Source: Trichocoleus sp. FACHB-40
GTDB taxonomy: Bacteria > Cyanobacteriota > Cyanobacteriia > Cyanobacteriales > FACHB-T130
Length of the DNA stretch: 64,000 bases
NCBI RefSeq assembly: GCF_014695915.1
Contig: NZ_JACJPF010000036.1
Coordinates: 124,001-188,000 of the forward strand
Direction of reading: 5' to 3'
The translations under genes were made by a program, and so were the position numbers. Positions 8,308 to 17,031 of the stretch are shown here, one piece after another; the stretch's first letter is position 1, and every line of letters starts with the position of its first letter. The notes beneath the pieces were generated by a model. It saw only the letters and a program-made list of their open reading frames with translations, did not search any database and was not told where the DNA came from.

Positions 8308-8492
8308 GGGGACTGGGGATTGGCGATTGGGGAATGGGGATTGGGGACTGGGAGAGTTATGAGTTATGAATTAGTTACTCTTGGTCTGATAACTTTTTCC
8401 TATAGCCAACACCTAGTCCCTAGTCCCCAGTCACTTAACTTTTCCCTATACCCAACACCTAGTCCCCAGTCCCCATTTCCCAGTCCCCAATC
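8308..8492. repeat. Heptamer-type repeats (GGGGATT/GGGGACT) in inverted blocks
   Basis: A left block of GGGGACT/GGGGATT-like units (8308-8352) and a right block of the complement (AGTCCCC, about 8410-8492) face each other and could fold into one long imperfect hairpin. The same sequence type recurs at 17729-17786 and inside pabB at 25437-25479. It corresponds to the short tandemly repeated repetitive sequences known from filamentous cyanobacteria. Confidence 0.75.
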
Positions 8493-10654
8493 TAAATTTG
8501 CAGTGCCATTTCCATTAAAATTTTCTGGGCGCTTTGCTCTTTTTCCTTGCCGTTGGGGTGGCGTTGGACGTATTTGCCATCAGGCTGTAAATCCCAGGCT
8601 TGACGGTTGTCTGCCAGCATGATGCCGAGTATTTCTTGCAGGTCGTTGGAGATGTCTGGGTCTTCTATGGGAGCGATCGCTTCCACTCGTCGATCTAGGT
8701 TGCGGGACATCCAGTCAGCGCTCCCTATATACACTTCTGGTTTACCGTGATTGTGAAAGTAATAAATCCGGGAATGTTCTAAAAAGCGCCCGACAACGCT
8801 AACCACCCGGATGTTTTCACTCACCCCTTCCAGGCCGGGACGCAGACAGCAAATTCCCCGCACAATCAGATCGATTTGCACTCCAGCGATGCTTGCTTGG
8901 TACAGGGTGGCAATAATTTGCGGGTCTGTGAGGGAGTTCATTTTGGCGACAATGCGACCGCTTTTACCATCCCTACAGTGTTCCATCTCGCGGCGGATCA
9001 AGGCGACAAAGCGATCGCGACAGTTGACTGGGGACACCAACAGCTTCCGATAAGAACGCTGTCGCGAGTAACCAGTCAAGTAATTAAACAAATCTGTCAA
9101 ATCCGCCCCCAAGTCTTCGCGGCAGCTTAACAGCCCCAAATCTGTGTAAATTCGCGCCGTTTTCGCGTTATAGTTCCCCGTACCAATGTGGACGTAGCGG
9201 CGAATCCGGTCTTCCTCGCGGCGCACTACCAGCACTACCTTCGTGTGAGTCTTCAAACCCACCAAGCCATAGACTACATGGACTCCAGCTTGTTCTAACT
9301 TCCGCGCCCAGTTGATATTATTCTCTTCATCAAAACGGGCTTTGAGTTCCACCAGCACCGCTACTTGTTTTCCCTTTTCCGCTGCTGTAATCAGCGCCTG
9401 AAGAATTGGCGAGTCGCCAGTAGTGCGATACAGCGTCATTTTAATCGCCAACACGTTCGGATCGTGTGCCGCTTGGGTAATGAATCGCTGCACCGTCCCT
9501 CCAAACGAGTAATAAGGATGGTGAACCATCAAATCTGCATTACGAATTACAGAAAAAAAATCTTCTTTCTCATCCGAACCCTCTTCATTGAGGCGTCGCA
9601 GGCGTGGCGGTACAACTGGAGTCCACGCAGGATCTTTGAGTTCCGGGATTGGCAATGCCATAAACGACATCAAATCTGCCTGTCCCAGCACTCCTTCCAC
9701 CTCGTAGACATCTTTTTCCGAAAGTCCCATTTCCCGAATCAGCATTCCTCGCACTGCTTCAGGCATGGAAGCTAAAATTTCCATCCGCACCACATCACCC
9801 CCAACCCGGCGTTTCCGCAGTTCCTGTTCAATCGCCAGTAGCAGGTCATCGGCTTCGTCTTCTTCCACGTCGATATCTGCATTGCGGGTGATGCGGAATG
9901 GGTGATATTCCTGAATATTCATCCCCGGAAACAGAGATTCTAAATTATGGGCGATTACCTGTTCTAACGGTATGCCAGTCCAAATGTGTCGCTGATTTTC
10001 GATGATAGATGACCGACTGCCAACTCCAGCTTCTTTTGGCAAGGGTACAAACCTGGGTAAGGTGTTCGGGACTTTGACTCTGGCAAACAATTCTTCGCCA
10101 GTGTCCGGGTCTTTCACCACTACGGCGAGATTGAGGCTAAGGTTGGAAATATAGGGGAAGGGATGGCTGGGGTCAACAGCTAGCGGAGTCAGAACTGGGA
10201 AGATTTGCTCCTCAAAATACTTTTGCAGGTAAATTCGCTGTTCCTGGTTCAAATCCACGTAGTCTAGAAGATGAATGCCCTCTGCCGCCATCAAGGGCCG
10301 CAATACTTGTTCAAAGTGTTGATGCTGTAGTGCTACTGGGGAGCGGGTCTTAATGCTAATCAGTTCTAACTGTTCAGTGGGTGTCCGACCATCGGGGGGC
10401 AGTTTGCTTACTTTCGCTTCTTCCTGTTGCTTCAGCGCCGCGACGCGCACCATGAAGTATTCATCCAGGTTAGAACAGAAAATGGCTATAAATTTTAGGC
10501 GTTCTAATAGGGGTGTCCGGGGGTCGATGGCTTCATTCAACACCCGATTGTTAAACTCTAACCAGCTGAGTTCCCGGCTGAAATAATATTGTGGATCGTT
10601 GAGATTAATTTCTTGTGTAGTTTTTTTTGATTTCGGCATAATCTTAAGGGACAC
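8492..10654 (-). CDS. ppk1: Polyphosphate kinase
   Basis: 720 residues, full length for Ppk1. Polymerises the gamma-phosphate of ATP into polyphosphate, and can run in reverse. The N-terminal domain contains YFSRELSWLEFNNRVLNEA and FFSVIRNADLMVHHPYYSF. The two phospholipase-D-like catalytic domains show LVELKARFDEENNINWA, RYVHIGTGNYNAKTARIYTD (the His here is the expected phosphorylated residue) and YIGSADWMSRNLDRRVE. Its degrading counterpart ppx lies 4.4 kb away on the other strand. The minus-strand start at 10654 (MSLKIMPKSKK) could be five codons later at MPKSK. Confidence 0.97.
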   Translation of the reverse strand: MSLKIMPKSKKTTQEINLNDPQYYFSRELSWLEFNNRVLNEAIDPRTPLLERLKFIAIFCSNLDEYFMVRVAALKQQEEAKVSKLPPDGRTPTEQLELISIKTRSPVALQHQHFEQVLRPLMAAEGIHLLDYVDLNQEQRIYLQKYFEEQIFPVLTPLAVDPSHPFPYISNLSLNLAVVVKDPDTGEELFARVKVPNTLPRFVPLPKEAGVGSRSSIIENQRHIWTGIPLEQVIAHNLESLFPGMNIQEYHPFRITRNADIDVEEDEADDLLLAIEQELRKRRVGGDVVRMEILASMPEAVRGMLIREMGLSEKDVYEVEGVLGQADLMSFMALPIPELKDPAWTPVVPPRLRRLNEEGSDEKEDFFSVIRNADLMVHHPYYSFGGTVQRFITQAAHDPNVLAIKMTLYRTTGDSPILQALITAAEKGKQVAVLVELKARFDEENNINWARKLEQAGVHVVYGLVGLKTHTKVVLVVRREEDRIRRYVHIGTGNYNAKTARIYTDLGLLSCREDLGADLTDLFNYLTGYSRQRSYRKLLVSPVNCRDRFVALIRREMEHCRDGKSGRIVAKMNSLTDPQIIATLYQASIAGVQIDLIVRGICCLRPGLEGVSENIRVVSVVGRFLEHSRIYYFHNHGKPEVYIGSADWMSRNLDRRVEAIAPIEDPDISNDLQEILGIMLADNRQAWDLQPDGKYVQRHPNGKEKEQSAQKILMEMALQI

Positions 10655-10847
10655 AAAGGGATGACTATTCCATCAATGATGGATTTATACTATCTTGAGA
10701 TATAAGAGCCAGAAACTATCTGACGGTAGGTGAAAGCCGTGTGGAGATAAAAGGAGCGATCGCTACGCCTTTGTTTCGCCTTAGACTTCACCAGCGCTGG
10801 TCGCCAAGCCTATTCCCATCGGACGATAGCCATGCGATAAGCTTTTT

Positions 10848-11057
10848 TCAACCAAATACCTCATCTTCCCTTCCCCGCCACCACTCACCCAAATTCATTA
10901 AATCCTGATAAATATCTGCTAATTCTTTGGCATATTCCTGTGGAGAAATCGTCGGGCGACGTTCTTGGAGTTTCTTTAGGCGCAATTGCACTAATAGCCA
11001 AGGCTTGGAAATGCTATCTGTTGCTTCGAGGTATTGCGCTAGCTCTTTACTATCCAT
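10848..11057 (-). CDS. Small conserved-looking hypothetical protein
   Basis: 69 residues, highly charged and helical (MDSKELAQYLEATDSISK, then LVQLRLKKLQERR and YAKELADIYQDLMNLGEWW). No recognised domain, signal peptide or membrane segment. Composition and codon use look like real coding sequence and there is no competing frame. It stands alone between ppk1 and the HTH-ClpN gene. Function unknown. Confidence 0.55.
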   Translation of the reverse strand: MDSKELAQYLEATDSISKPWLLVQLRLKKLQERRPTISPQEYAKELADIYQDLMNLGEWWRGREDEVFG

Positions 11058-11176
11058 GATTTAGCTGGTAGGAATTTTACTTTCTTTAAACTTATATCTT
11101 GCACCTGAAAAAGTGAATGTCAATTCCATGAATAAGTGTGAAACTAGGTAGCCTCAGCCAGTTTCTGTCCTGAATT

Positions 11177-11272
11177 TATAGCGGTTTTCAATTGCGTGTA
11201 ATACGAATGTTCGTAGGGACACGGCAATGTCGTGTCCCTACAGTGTCATCTAGGCAACTGAGAATTGCTATA
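11177..11272. mobile_element. MITE-like element (TATAGC-ended family), copy 1
   Basis: Inverted ends TATAGCGGTTTTCAATTG (from 11177) and CAACTGAGAATTGCTATA (to 11272) enclose a palindrome of the form TAGGGACACGG/CGTGTCCCTA. No open frame of its own. Its right end overlaps the 3' end of the HTH-ClpN gene and supplies that protein's last residues and stop codon. Related copies lie at 13805, 34286, 43757, about 46230 and 50001. Confidence 0.7.
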
Positions 11273-11935
11273 AACCGTTTCTGCTAGTTGATTATTTAGG
11301 GCATCGAAATCAATTTCGTATCTTTGAAACAGGTCACTCAGAGTAGTCCTGTCTGTTTCTGCGAGACGGACTAAACCCCACAACAGATGTTCAGTCCCAA
11401 TAGACTTATTACCCTGAAGCCGAACGACTTGCAAGGCAAGCTCTAGAACAAACTTACTCTGTGGGCTAAATCTTGGATTCTCATGGGATTCAAAAGAATT
11501 TTCATGTGTGTCGATGTCCGCTTGGCAGCCATTGGCTCGAAGTAAACTAGCACTTGTGGTGGTTGGATCAGCCAGCAAGCCAGCAAGCAGATGTTCTGGC
11601 TCGACTTGTGATTTCTGCGAATGTGTTGCCTCATTTCGTGCGAACTTAATCGCGTTGATTGCCTTTTCAGTAAACCTCTCGAAACCAAACTCGAAACCAA
11701 AATAATTTTTGAATCGCTCAACAAGTGTTTGCATAGAATTTTTTACTTTATAGATGAAAACGTCTTCAAGTGCAACGTTGAACAGACTAGCAATTTTAAA
11801 AGCCATATCTAGGCTGGGGTCAAACTTGCCAGATTCAAAACCATTGACAGCCTGACGACTGACTCCTAATTGCCTAGCAAGGTCAGATTGTGACCACTGG
11901 TGCAGTTGTCGAAGTTCTTTCAGTCGGTTTTTCAT
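11246..11935 (-). CDS. XRE-type HTH regulator fused to a ClpC-type N-terminal domain
   Basis: 229 residues. Residues 1-64 are a compact Cro/C1-type helix-turn-helix (RLKELRQLHQWSQSDLARQL, then SRQAVNGFESGKFDPSL). Residues about 78-225 are a double Clp-N repeat: FERFTEKAINAIKFARNEA with VEPEHLLAGLL, then FVLELALQVVRLQGN with IGTEHLLWGLVRL, as in ClpC/ClpA N-domains that bind adaptors and substrates. There is no AAA+ module. It may therefore be a transcription factor that senses Clp clients or adaptors, or is handed to Clp for degradation. Two matching inverted repeats in its own promoter suggest autoregulation. The last eight residues (YSNSQLPR) and the TGA stop come from a MITE-like element. 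Confidence 0.88.
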   Translation of the reverse strand: MKNRLKELRQLHQWSQSDLARQLGVSRQAVNGFESGKFDPSLDMAFKIASLFNVALEDVFIYKVKNSMQTLVERFKNYFGFEFGFERFTEKAINAIKFARNEATHSQKSQVEPEHLLAGLLADPTTTSASLLRANGCQADIDTHENSFESHENPRFSPQSKFVLELALQVVRLQGNKSIGTEHLLWGLVRLAETDRTTLSDLFQRYEIDFDALNNQLAETVYSNSQLPR

Positions 11936-11952
11936 GGCTTTGTCTGTTCTCC

Positions 11953-11969
11953 GTCAAGTATTACTTTAC
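11953..11969. promoter_or_regulatory. Operator candidate 1, upstream of the HTH-ClpN gene
   Basis: GTCAAG-TATTA-CTTTAC, an inverted repeat with one mismatch, 18 bases before the start codon. It shares GTCAAGTAT and spacing with operator 2; their centres are 35 bp apart. It overlaps a possible minus-strand -10 (TAAAGT). Confidence 0.6.
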
Positions 11970-11984
11970 ATACTCACCCGCCTT

Positions 11985-12007
11985 TTTGTCAAGTATAGCT
12001 TGACAAA
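11985..12007. promoter_or_regulatory. Operator candidate 2, perfect 9-bp inverted repeat
   Basis: TTTGTCAAG-TATAG-CTTGACAAA, perfect arms with a 5-base spacer. It contains a consensus minus-strand -35 (TTGACA, 11987-11992), so bound repressor would block RNA polymerase. Together with operator 1 it fits negative autoregulation by an XRE protein. Confidence 0.7.
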
Positions 12008-12338
12008 GCTGATTTATAGTAACGTTTAAGGTAGTATGAAATCCGCTCCAAGCGGCATAACAACCCAGTTGAAGCAGCCTGGCAAAGTTAGTCAGTATTG
12101 TGGGAAAGGTTATCGGTAGGGACAGCAGTTCAGAGGTTATGTATGCAAGCAATCTCAACTTGCTGTTTACGTAATATCACGCTTAAATATAGTTTTTTGA
12201 ATTACTTTCGCTTCCCGCAAGGTATTTTCCGCATCTGCTGTTACTTTCTTACACCACTTATTTGGGTATTAGTGGTTTATCCTAATAGGTGCAAAATATC
12301 ACTTAAAGATCCAGGCCGCCAAAGTTTACAGATAATCA

Positions 12339-12378
12339 TAAAAAAAACAGCCACTACTAAAAACGTGGCTGTTTTCAA
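12339..12378 (-). terminator. Intrinsic terminator of sodB
   Basis: Stem GAAAACAGCCAC / GTGGCTGTTTT with a 10-base loop. On the minus strand the stem is followed by a run of T. It lies about 40 bases beyond the sodB stop. Confidence 0.85.
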
Positions 12379-12417
12379 GACGATTAAATTTGACGTAGCT
12401 TAAACATCAGCAGTTAT

Positions 12418-13023
12418 TTAAGCAGCAGCCGATAAATTTTGGGCAACAAAGTCCCAGTTGATCAAGTGGTCAACAAAGTTCTGCATGAAGTTTGGACGGC
12501 TATTCTGGTAATCCAGATAGTAGGCGTGTTCCCAAACATCCATCGTCAGTAAGGGAGTTTGTCCGTAGGCAATTGGGTTTTCAGCGTTCGGAGACTTGGC
12601 TACTTTCAGGGTGTCGCCATCCTTGATCAGCCAAGCCCATCCGCTACCAAACTGGGTGCCTCCGGCGGTTTTGAACTCTTCTTTGAATTTGTCGAGGCTA
12701 CCGAAGCTGGCGTTAATCTTTTCCGCTAGTTCGCCACTAGGATTGCCGCCTCCATTTGGTTTGATGCCATTCCAATAGAAGGTATGATTCCACACCTGAG
12801 CAGCGTTGTTGAATACAGCAGCTTTGTCTGAAGCTTTGTAGGTTGCCTTGATGATTTCTTCAAGCGACTTGTCGGCTAGTTCCGTGTCCTTAACCAGGTT
12901 GTTGAGAGTGTTCACGTAAGCAGCGTGATGCTTGCCGTAATGGAACTCAAGTGTCCGCGCCGACATACCAGACGACTCTAAAGCGTCTTGATCGTAAGGT
13001 AAAGGGGGTAGTTCAAATGCCAT
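12418..13023 (-). CDS. sodB: Iron superoxide dismutase
   Basis: 201 residues from the ATG at 13023, preferred over an in-frame TTG at 13032 because AGAGGA lies nine bases upstream and the product begins MAFELPPLPY as in FeSOD. Dismutates superoxide to O2 and H2O2 in the cytoplasm. The metal ligands are the His in GKHHAAYV, the His in WNHTFYWNG, and Asp and His in DVWEHAYYLDYQN. AAQVWNH and GSGWAWL favour the iron type over manganese. Monocistronic, ended by a strong terminator. Confidence 0.95.
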   Translation of the reverse strand: MAFELPPLPYDQDALESSGMSARTLEFHYGKHHAAYVNTLNNLVKDTELADKSLEEIIKATYKASDKAAVFNNAAQVWNHTFYWNGIKPNGGGNPSGELAEKINASFGSLDKFKEEFKTAGGTQFGSGWAWLIKDGDTLKVAKSPNAENPIAYGQTPLLTMDVWEHAYYLDYQNSRPNFMQNFVDHLINWDFVAQNLSAAA

Positions 13024-13251
13024 TGTGTTCAATCCTCTGCTAACTGCTTTCTAGCTTAAAACTAATGAAGAAGTTTTTTTCTTCTTAAGCATATAAGTCT
13101 CGCCAGATCCAGGTTGCGATCGCTAGCGATATAAAACTTAACCACTGGATTGTACCTTAAAAGTCAAGAGACAGCCAAAATCAACGCTTTTTGCTAATTT
13201 AGAAGGGTCTAACCACTAATTTCTCCCGATTGCATCTATCCAAAGGGATAA

Positions 13252-13746
13252 TTAATGGTGGCTCAAAACTTCTTTAACAATTTCGATTGCCCCTGCTGGA
13301 GTATTGGCAATCAAAATAGAGTCTTCAGACAAGCTTTGGAAAAAAACTTTACTTTCTGAATGATTGGTTAACAAAATAACTTTTTTATGATTCTTCAAAG
13401 CCAGGGCAATTTCCGAAGCCGTTCCCGCACCCATGCCACAGGCAATCACAACGTTAGAGGAGAGGACATTAATATTATTTCTCGCATTTCCCATATCGGT
13501 AACAATCGCAATATCTACGGCATCAGAAACAGCGCTGGTATCGTTAGTAGGAAGAATGCCAATCGTTAAACCATTGCCAGCTTTTGCACCTTTACTCGCC
13601 GCATCCATCACACCCACATTTCTACCGCCAGTCAGCAATATCCATCCCGATTGGGCGATGAGTTTGCCTAGTTTGTAGGCATTTTGTAAGTCGGTTTCGG
13701 TGGCGTTGGCACCTGGCCCCATAACGCCAATGATGATTTTTCTCAT
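13252..13746 (-). CDS. TIGR00725/LOG-like SLOG-fold protein
   Basis: 164 residues with a Rossmann-like nucleotide-binding fold. Signatures: IIIGVMGPGANATETD, AQSGWILLTGGRNVGVMDAASKGAK, NNINVLSSNVVIACGMGAGTASEIALAL. These match the TIGR00725 group within the SLOG superfamily, related to LOG cytokinin-activating phosphoribohydrolases but lacking the classical PGGxGTxxE. It probably binds a nucleotide or nucleotide-derived ligand; the reaction is not known from sequence. No clear operon partner. Confidence 0.75.
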   Translation of the reverse strand: MRKIIIGVMGPGANATETDLQNAYKLGKLIAQSGWILLTGGRNVGVMDAASKGAKAGNGLTIGILPTNDTSAVSDAVDIAIVTDMGNARNNINVLSSNVVIACGMGAGTASEIALALKNHKKVILLTNHSESKVFFQSLSEDSILIANTPAGAIEIVKEVLSHH

Positions 13747-13804
13747 AAGAAAATTATTGAAATTTTTAACCCTTTAGTTAGCAGAAGAAATCTGCCCGTC
13801 CTTC

Positions 13805-13860
13805 AGATCCCCGACTTCTTAGAGAAGTTGGGGATCTCGCCTTCTTTAGGACTGCTATAG
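13805..13860. repeat. Dispersed palindrome (TATAGC-ended family), copy 2
   Basis: Stem AGATCCCCGACTTCT (13805-13819) / AGAAGTTGGGGATCT (13823-13837), then CGCCTTC and the end motif GGACTGCTATAG. It matches one side of the element at 43757-43860; only one terminal motif is evident here. Confidence 0.7.
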
Positions 13861-13917
13861 GCAAAGTTATAATCCCGATTGCGATCGCAATCGGATTTTA
13901 AAAACACTCATAAGCTA

Positions 13918-14802
13918 TCAGCTAAGAGATCCGGCAATCATCCCGGCGAGTACAATAAAGCCAATCCAAACATTTTGGCGGAAAGTTTCCCCGTAAACAG
14001 GTGTGGGGACATCTTTTTGGCTAATTCGGGCATATTGCCAAATCCAAGCTAAAGTAGCCACAGCCAAGGCTAACCAGAAACTCAGATGTAGTTGCATCTC
14101 GATCCCTAGCCATTCTAGTAAGATTGCGGTGCCAACAAAGAAAACCCCCACAGCTTCGGCGGCGTATTTACCAAAGAACAAAGCGCTGGAGTTAATGCCA
14201 ATTTTGCGATCGTCTTCCTTGTCGCTCATGGCGTAAACTGTGTCAAATCCCAGTGTCCAAAGTACCGTCGCCCCCCATAAAATCCAGGTGGGTTCTTCTA
14301 GCTTGGCAGTTACAGCAGTCCAACTGATCAGAACGCCAAAACCCCAGGCGATGGAAAGTATCAGCTGTGGTACTGGGAAGACGCGCTTGGCTAAGGGGTA
14401 GCATACGATAACCGGAACTGCGGCGACGCACAGCCAGAAAGTTAGCGGGTTGAGGTAAAAGGCGAGAACAGCAGCGCAACTCATCGCTATCAAGGCGACG
14501 ACGATACCAGTTGTTACTGACAAGGCGCGAGAAGCGAGGGGACGCGATCGCGTTCTTTCTACTTGTGGATCGATATCCCGATCCCACAAATCGTTAATAA
14601 CGCATCCAGCAGCGCTTGTCGCAAGAGTACCCAACACCACCACGCCAACCAACGGTAACGGTGGCGTTCCCCCTGCTGCCAAAAATACAGCCCAAAGGGC
14701 GGGAATCATCAAAATTAATCGTCCTTCCGGCTTATCCCACCTCAAAAGCCGGATGATAGTTAGCCATATTCGTTCAGATTGGGGTTCTTGTTGGGTCAGC
14801 AT
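13918..14802 (-). CDS. ubiA: UbiA-type 4-hydroxybenzoate polyprenyltransferase
   Basis: 294 residues, integral membrane with about eight or nine helices. Attaches a polyprenyl (in cyanobacteria solanesyl) chain to 4-hydroxybenzoate in plastoquinone synthesis. The two Mg/diphosphate motifs are visible: NDLWDRDIDPQVERTRSRPLA (NDxxDxxxD) around residue 66-75, and YAMSDKEDD around residue 190. WDKPEGRLILMIPALWA is the usual first helix. Chromosomal neighbours give no operon. Assignment to 4-HB rather than another aromatic acceptor rests on family resemblance. Confidence 0.9.
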   Translation of the reverse strand: MLTQQEPQSERIWLTIIRLLRWDKPEGRLILMIPALWAVFLAAGGTPPLPLVGVVVLGTLATSAAGCVINDLWDRDIDPQVERTRSRPLASRALSVTTGIVVALIAMSCAAVLAFYLNPLTFWLCVAAVPVIVCYPLAKRVFPVPQLILSIAWGFGVLISWTAVTAKLEEPTWILWGATVLWTLGFDTVYAMSDKEDDRKIGINSSALFFGKYAAEAVGVFFVGTAILLEWLGIEMQLHLSFWLALAVATLAWIWQYARISQKDVPTPVYGETFRQNVWIGFIVLAGMIAGSLS

Positions 14803-15007
14803 GATCTATGAAATTTTTAATCCTTAAGTTTCAATCCCTAATAGGGATTTTAAAGCTGACCTTGCCAAACCCCGTATAAATTCTACAAAGAATCATCAAT
14901 TTGCTAATAATTCCTATAGATATATGCGATTAATCGTGTCTTTATCCCCTATAGAATATGCTTATTCATCAAGTCTCGGCTGGGTTTAGAACCCTAGATA
15001 CGTTGCG

Positions 15008-16663
15008 ATGGTTAATTCATTTATCGCCACCAAAGATAATTCTGTGAATATTCCCTTTCCTACGATGAATCAAGATCGGATTCTTGCTGCTATTGACTTG
15101 GGTACAAATTCCCTACACATGGTGGTAGTGCGAATTCAACCTAGTCTGCCTGCTTTTAGTATTATTGCCAGAGAAAAAGATACGGTGCGACTGGGCGATC
15201 GCGATCAAAAGACGGGCGATCTGACACCGGAAGCGATGGATCGCGCGATCGCTGCTTTACGCCGCTTCCAGGGAGTTGCTAAAAGTTTGAACGCCGAACA
15301 TACTATCGCCGTTGCAACTAGCGCTGTGCGCGAAGCCCCCAACGGTCGAGACTTTCTCAAACACGTAGAATCAGAGTTAGGCTTATTTGTCAACCTAATC
15401 TCTGGTCAAGAGGAAGCCCGACGAATTTACCTGGGCGTACTTTCGGGGATGGAATTCAACAACCAGCCCCACATTATTATTGACATTGGCGGCGGTTCCA
15501 CTGAGTTAATTTTAGGGGATAGTCACGACGCGCGAAGTCTCAGCAGCACCAAAGTCGGTGCGGTGCGCCTTACAAGAGAACTTGTCACCACCGATCCGAT
15601 CAGCAATGCCGAATTTTATTACCTGCAAGCCTACGTGCGGGGACAGCTAGAACGACCCGTGGAAGAGTTGCAGGCTTACTTGCAGCCGGGGGAATTACTG
15701 CGTTTAGTGGGAACAGCTGGCACCATAGAGACTTTAGCAACAATGCAGGCGCGAGAACAGATGGGAATGGTGCCAACGCCCCTAACTGGCTACCAGCTGA
15801 GTCTGAAATACCTGCGGGATTTAGTTAATCGTCTGCGGAAGATGAACAACGCCGAACGCGCCGCAATTCCGGGAATGAGCGATCGCCGCTCAGAAATCAT
15901 TGTTGCAGGTGCAATAATTTTACAAGAAGCGATGACGCTGCTGCGCCAAGAAACGCTTACGGTTTGCGAACGAAGTCTTCGGGAAGGTGTCATCGTAGAC
16001 TGGATGCTTACCCACGGTTTAATTGAAGACAAACTGCGCTACCAAAGTTCAGTGCGTCAACGCAGCGTCATCAAAATTGCCCAAAAATATCAAGTCAACT
16101 TAGAATACTCTCAGCGAGTAGCAGAATTTGCCCTCAGTTTGTTTGACCAAACCAAGGAACATCTCCACAGTTGGGGTCTAGAAGAAAGGGAACTGCTTTG
16201 GGCTGCCGCAATTTTACACAACTGCGGACACCATGTGAGTCATTCTTCTCACCACAAACACTCGTATTACTTAATTCGCAACGGCGACCTTTTAGGCTAT
16301 ACAGAAGCTGAAATTGAAGTTATCGCCAACATCGCCCGCTATCACCGCAAAAATCCTCCTAAGAAAAAGCACGAAAACTATCAAAATCTTCCCAGCAAAA
16401 AGCATCGCCAGATGGTGACTCAACTCAGTGCATTGCTGAGACTAGCAGTTGCTCTTGACCGCAGACAAATTGGTGCTATTGAGCGGTTGCAGTGTGAATA
16501 TCGCCCGGAACAAGAACTACACTTGCACCTTTTTCCAGCTCATTTAGAAGATGACTGTGCTTTAGAACTCTGGAGTTTAGATTACAAAAAAGACGTGTTT
16601 GAAGGGGAGTTTAATGTTAAATTAGTAGCTACTTTAGAGCCTGCTGCTGTTGCGGCGGTCTAG
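15008..16663 (+). CDS. ppx: Exopolyphosphatase (Ppx/GppA family)
   Basis: 551 residues. Removes terminal phosphate from polyphosphate, or from pppGpp in the GppA branch. Actin-like ATPase-fold motifs: AAIDLGTNSLHMVVV (about residue 27), ATSAVREAPNG, SGQEEARRIYLGV and IIDIGGGSTELILG. The C-terminal half is an HD-type helical domain (AAILHNCGHHVSHSSHHKH, IARYHRK). A second possible ATG, 19 codons in (MNQDRILAAIDLG), would remove a low-complexity leader. A strong terminator follows. It pairs functionally with ppk1. Confidence 0.93.
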   Translation: MVNSFIATKDNSVNIPFPTMNQDRILAAIDLGTNSLHMVVVRIQPSLPAFSIIAREKDTVRLGDRDQKTGDLTPEAMDRAIAALRRFQGVAKSLNAEHTIAVATSAVREAPNGRDFLKHVESELGLFVNLISGQEEARRIYLGVLSGMEFNNQPHIIIDIGGGSTELILGDSHDARSLSSTKVGAVRLTRELVTTDPISNAEFYYLQAYVRGQLERPVEELQAYLQPGELLRLVGTAGTIETLATMQAREQMGMVPTPLTGYQLSLKYLRDLVNRLRKMNNAERAAIPGMSDRRSEIIVAGAIILQEAMTLLRQETLTVCERSLREGVIVDWMLTHGLIEDKLRYQSSVRQRSVIKIAQKYQVNLEYSQRVAEFALSLFDQTKEHLHSWGLEERELLWAAAILHNCGHHVSHSSHHKHSYYLIRNGDLLGYTEAEIEVIANIARYHRKNPPKKKHENYQNLPSKKHRQMVTQLSALLRLAVALDRRQIGAIERLQCEYRPEQELHLHLFPAHLEDDCALELWSLDYKKDVFEGEFNVKLVATLEPAAVAAV

Positions 16664-16693
16664 GCTTGTTGCGAATTTAATGTAAGCATTTTT

Positions 16694-16728
16694 CAAAAAC
16701 CAGTTTTATTTTATAAAACTGGTTTTTG
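16694..16728 (+). terminator. Intrinsic terminator of ppx
   Basis: A 16-base stem (CAAAAACCAGTTTTAT / ATAAAACTGGTTTTTG) with a 3-base loop, 30 bases after the ppx stop. The sequence is symmetric enough to work in both directions. Confidence 0.85.
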
Positions 16729-16797
16729 AGTTGTTACGATAATAAAAAAGAGGTAAATTTCTCGTTAATAATGTCAAGTAAAGTTACATCCTCCAAA

Positions 16798-17026
16798 TTA
16801 TGAACTTCTTAAAATCCACAGGGGTTTTTTATTCTGCCAGTATTCTTCCGCAGAACGTAAAATTTCCCGTGTTATTTGCTGCTAGCAAGGGCCAGCTTGT
16901 CTGAATATATCCGGTCTGTCATAAAATCAGAGATATCTCTTCGTCTAAGGCATCCCAATTAGCCCCAAAGTAGATGATAAATTTCATCGCTTCAGCAACT
17001 TTTCTTAAAAAGGTTTCTTCACTTTA
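16798..17026 (-). pseudogene. Decayed barstar-family gene
   Basis: On the minus strand one frame gives SEETFLRKVAEAMKFI then YFGANWDALDEEISLIL, the barstar core (typically FPDYFGxNWDALDE). The product continues in another frame as FYDRPDIFRQAGP, a TAG at 16882-16884, and then QQITREILRSAEEYWQNKK to a final TAA at 16798-16800, which matches the barstar C-terminus. The gene therefore has a frameshift near 16925, an internal stop and no N-terminal part. Barstar proteins inhibit barnase-type RNases. No partner RNase is seen nearby. Confidence 0.72.
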
Positions 17027-17031
17027 AATTT

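Larger units (their letters stand above)
11936..12417. other. 482-base intergenic region: operators, sodB terminator, no gene seen
   Basis: Holds the two operator-like repeats (11953-12007) next to the HTH-ClpN start and the sodB terminator (12339-12378). The stretch 12020-12300 shows no convincing gene; short open frames there have no recognisable domain or ribosome binding site. Confidence 0.6.

Noticed and set aside
8320-8622. Open frame across the glgC-ppk1 spacer
   Set aside because: Made of heptamer repeats and antisense to the end of ppk1; low complexity, no start site.
11961-12158. 65-residue minus-strand frame upstream of HTH-ClpN
   Set aside because: It runs through the operators and promoter of the regulator and shows no recognisable domain or ribosome binding site.
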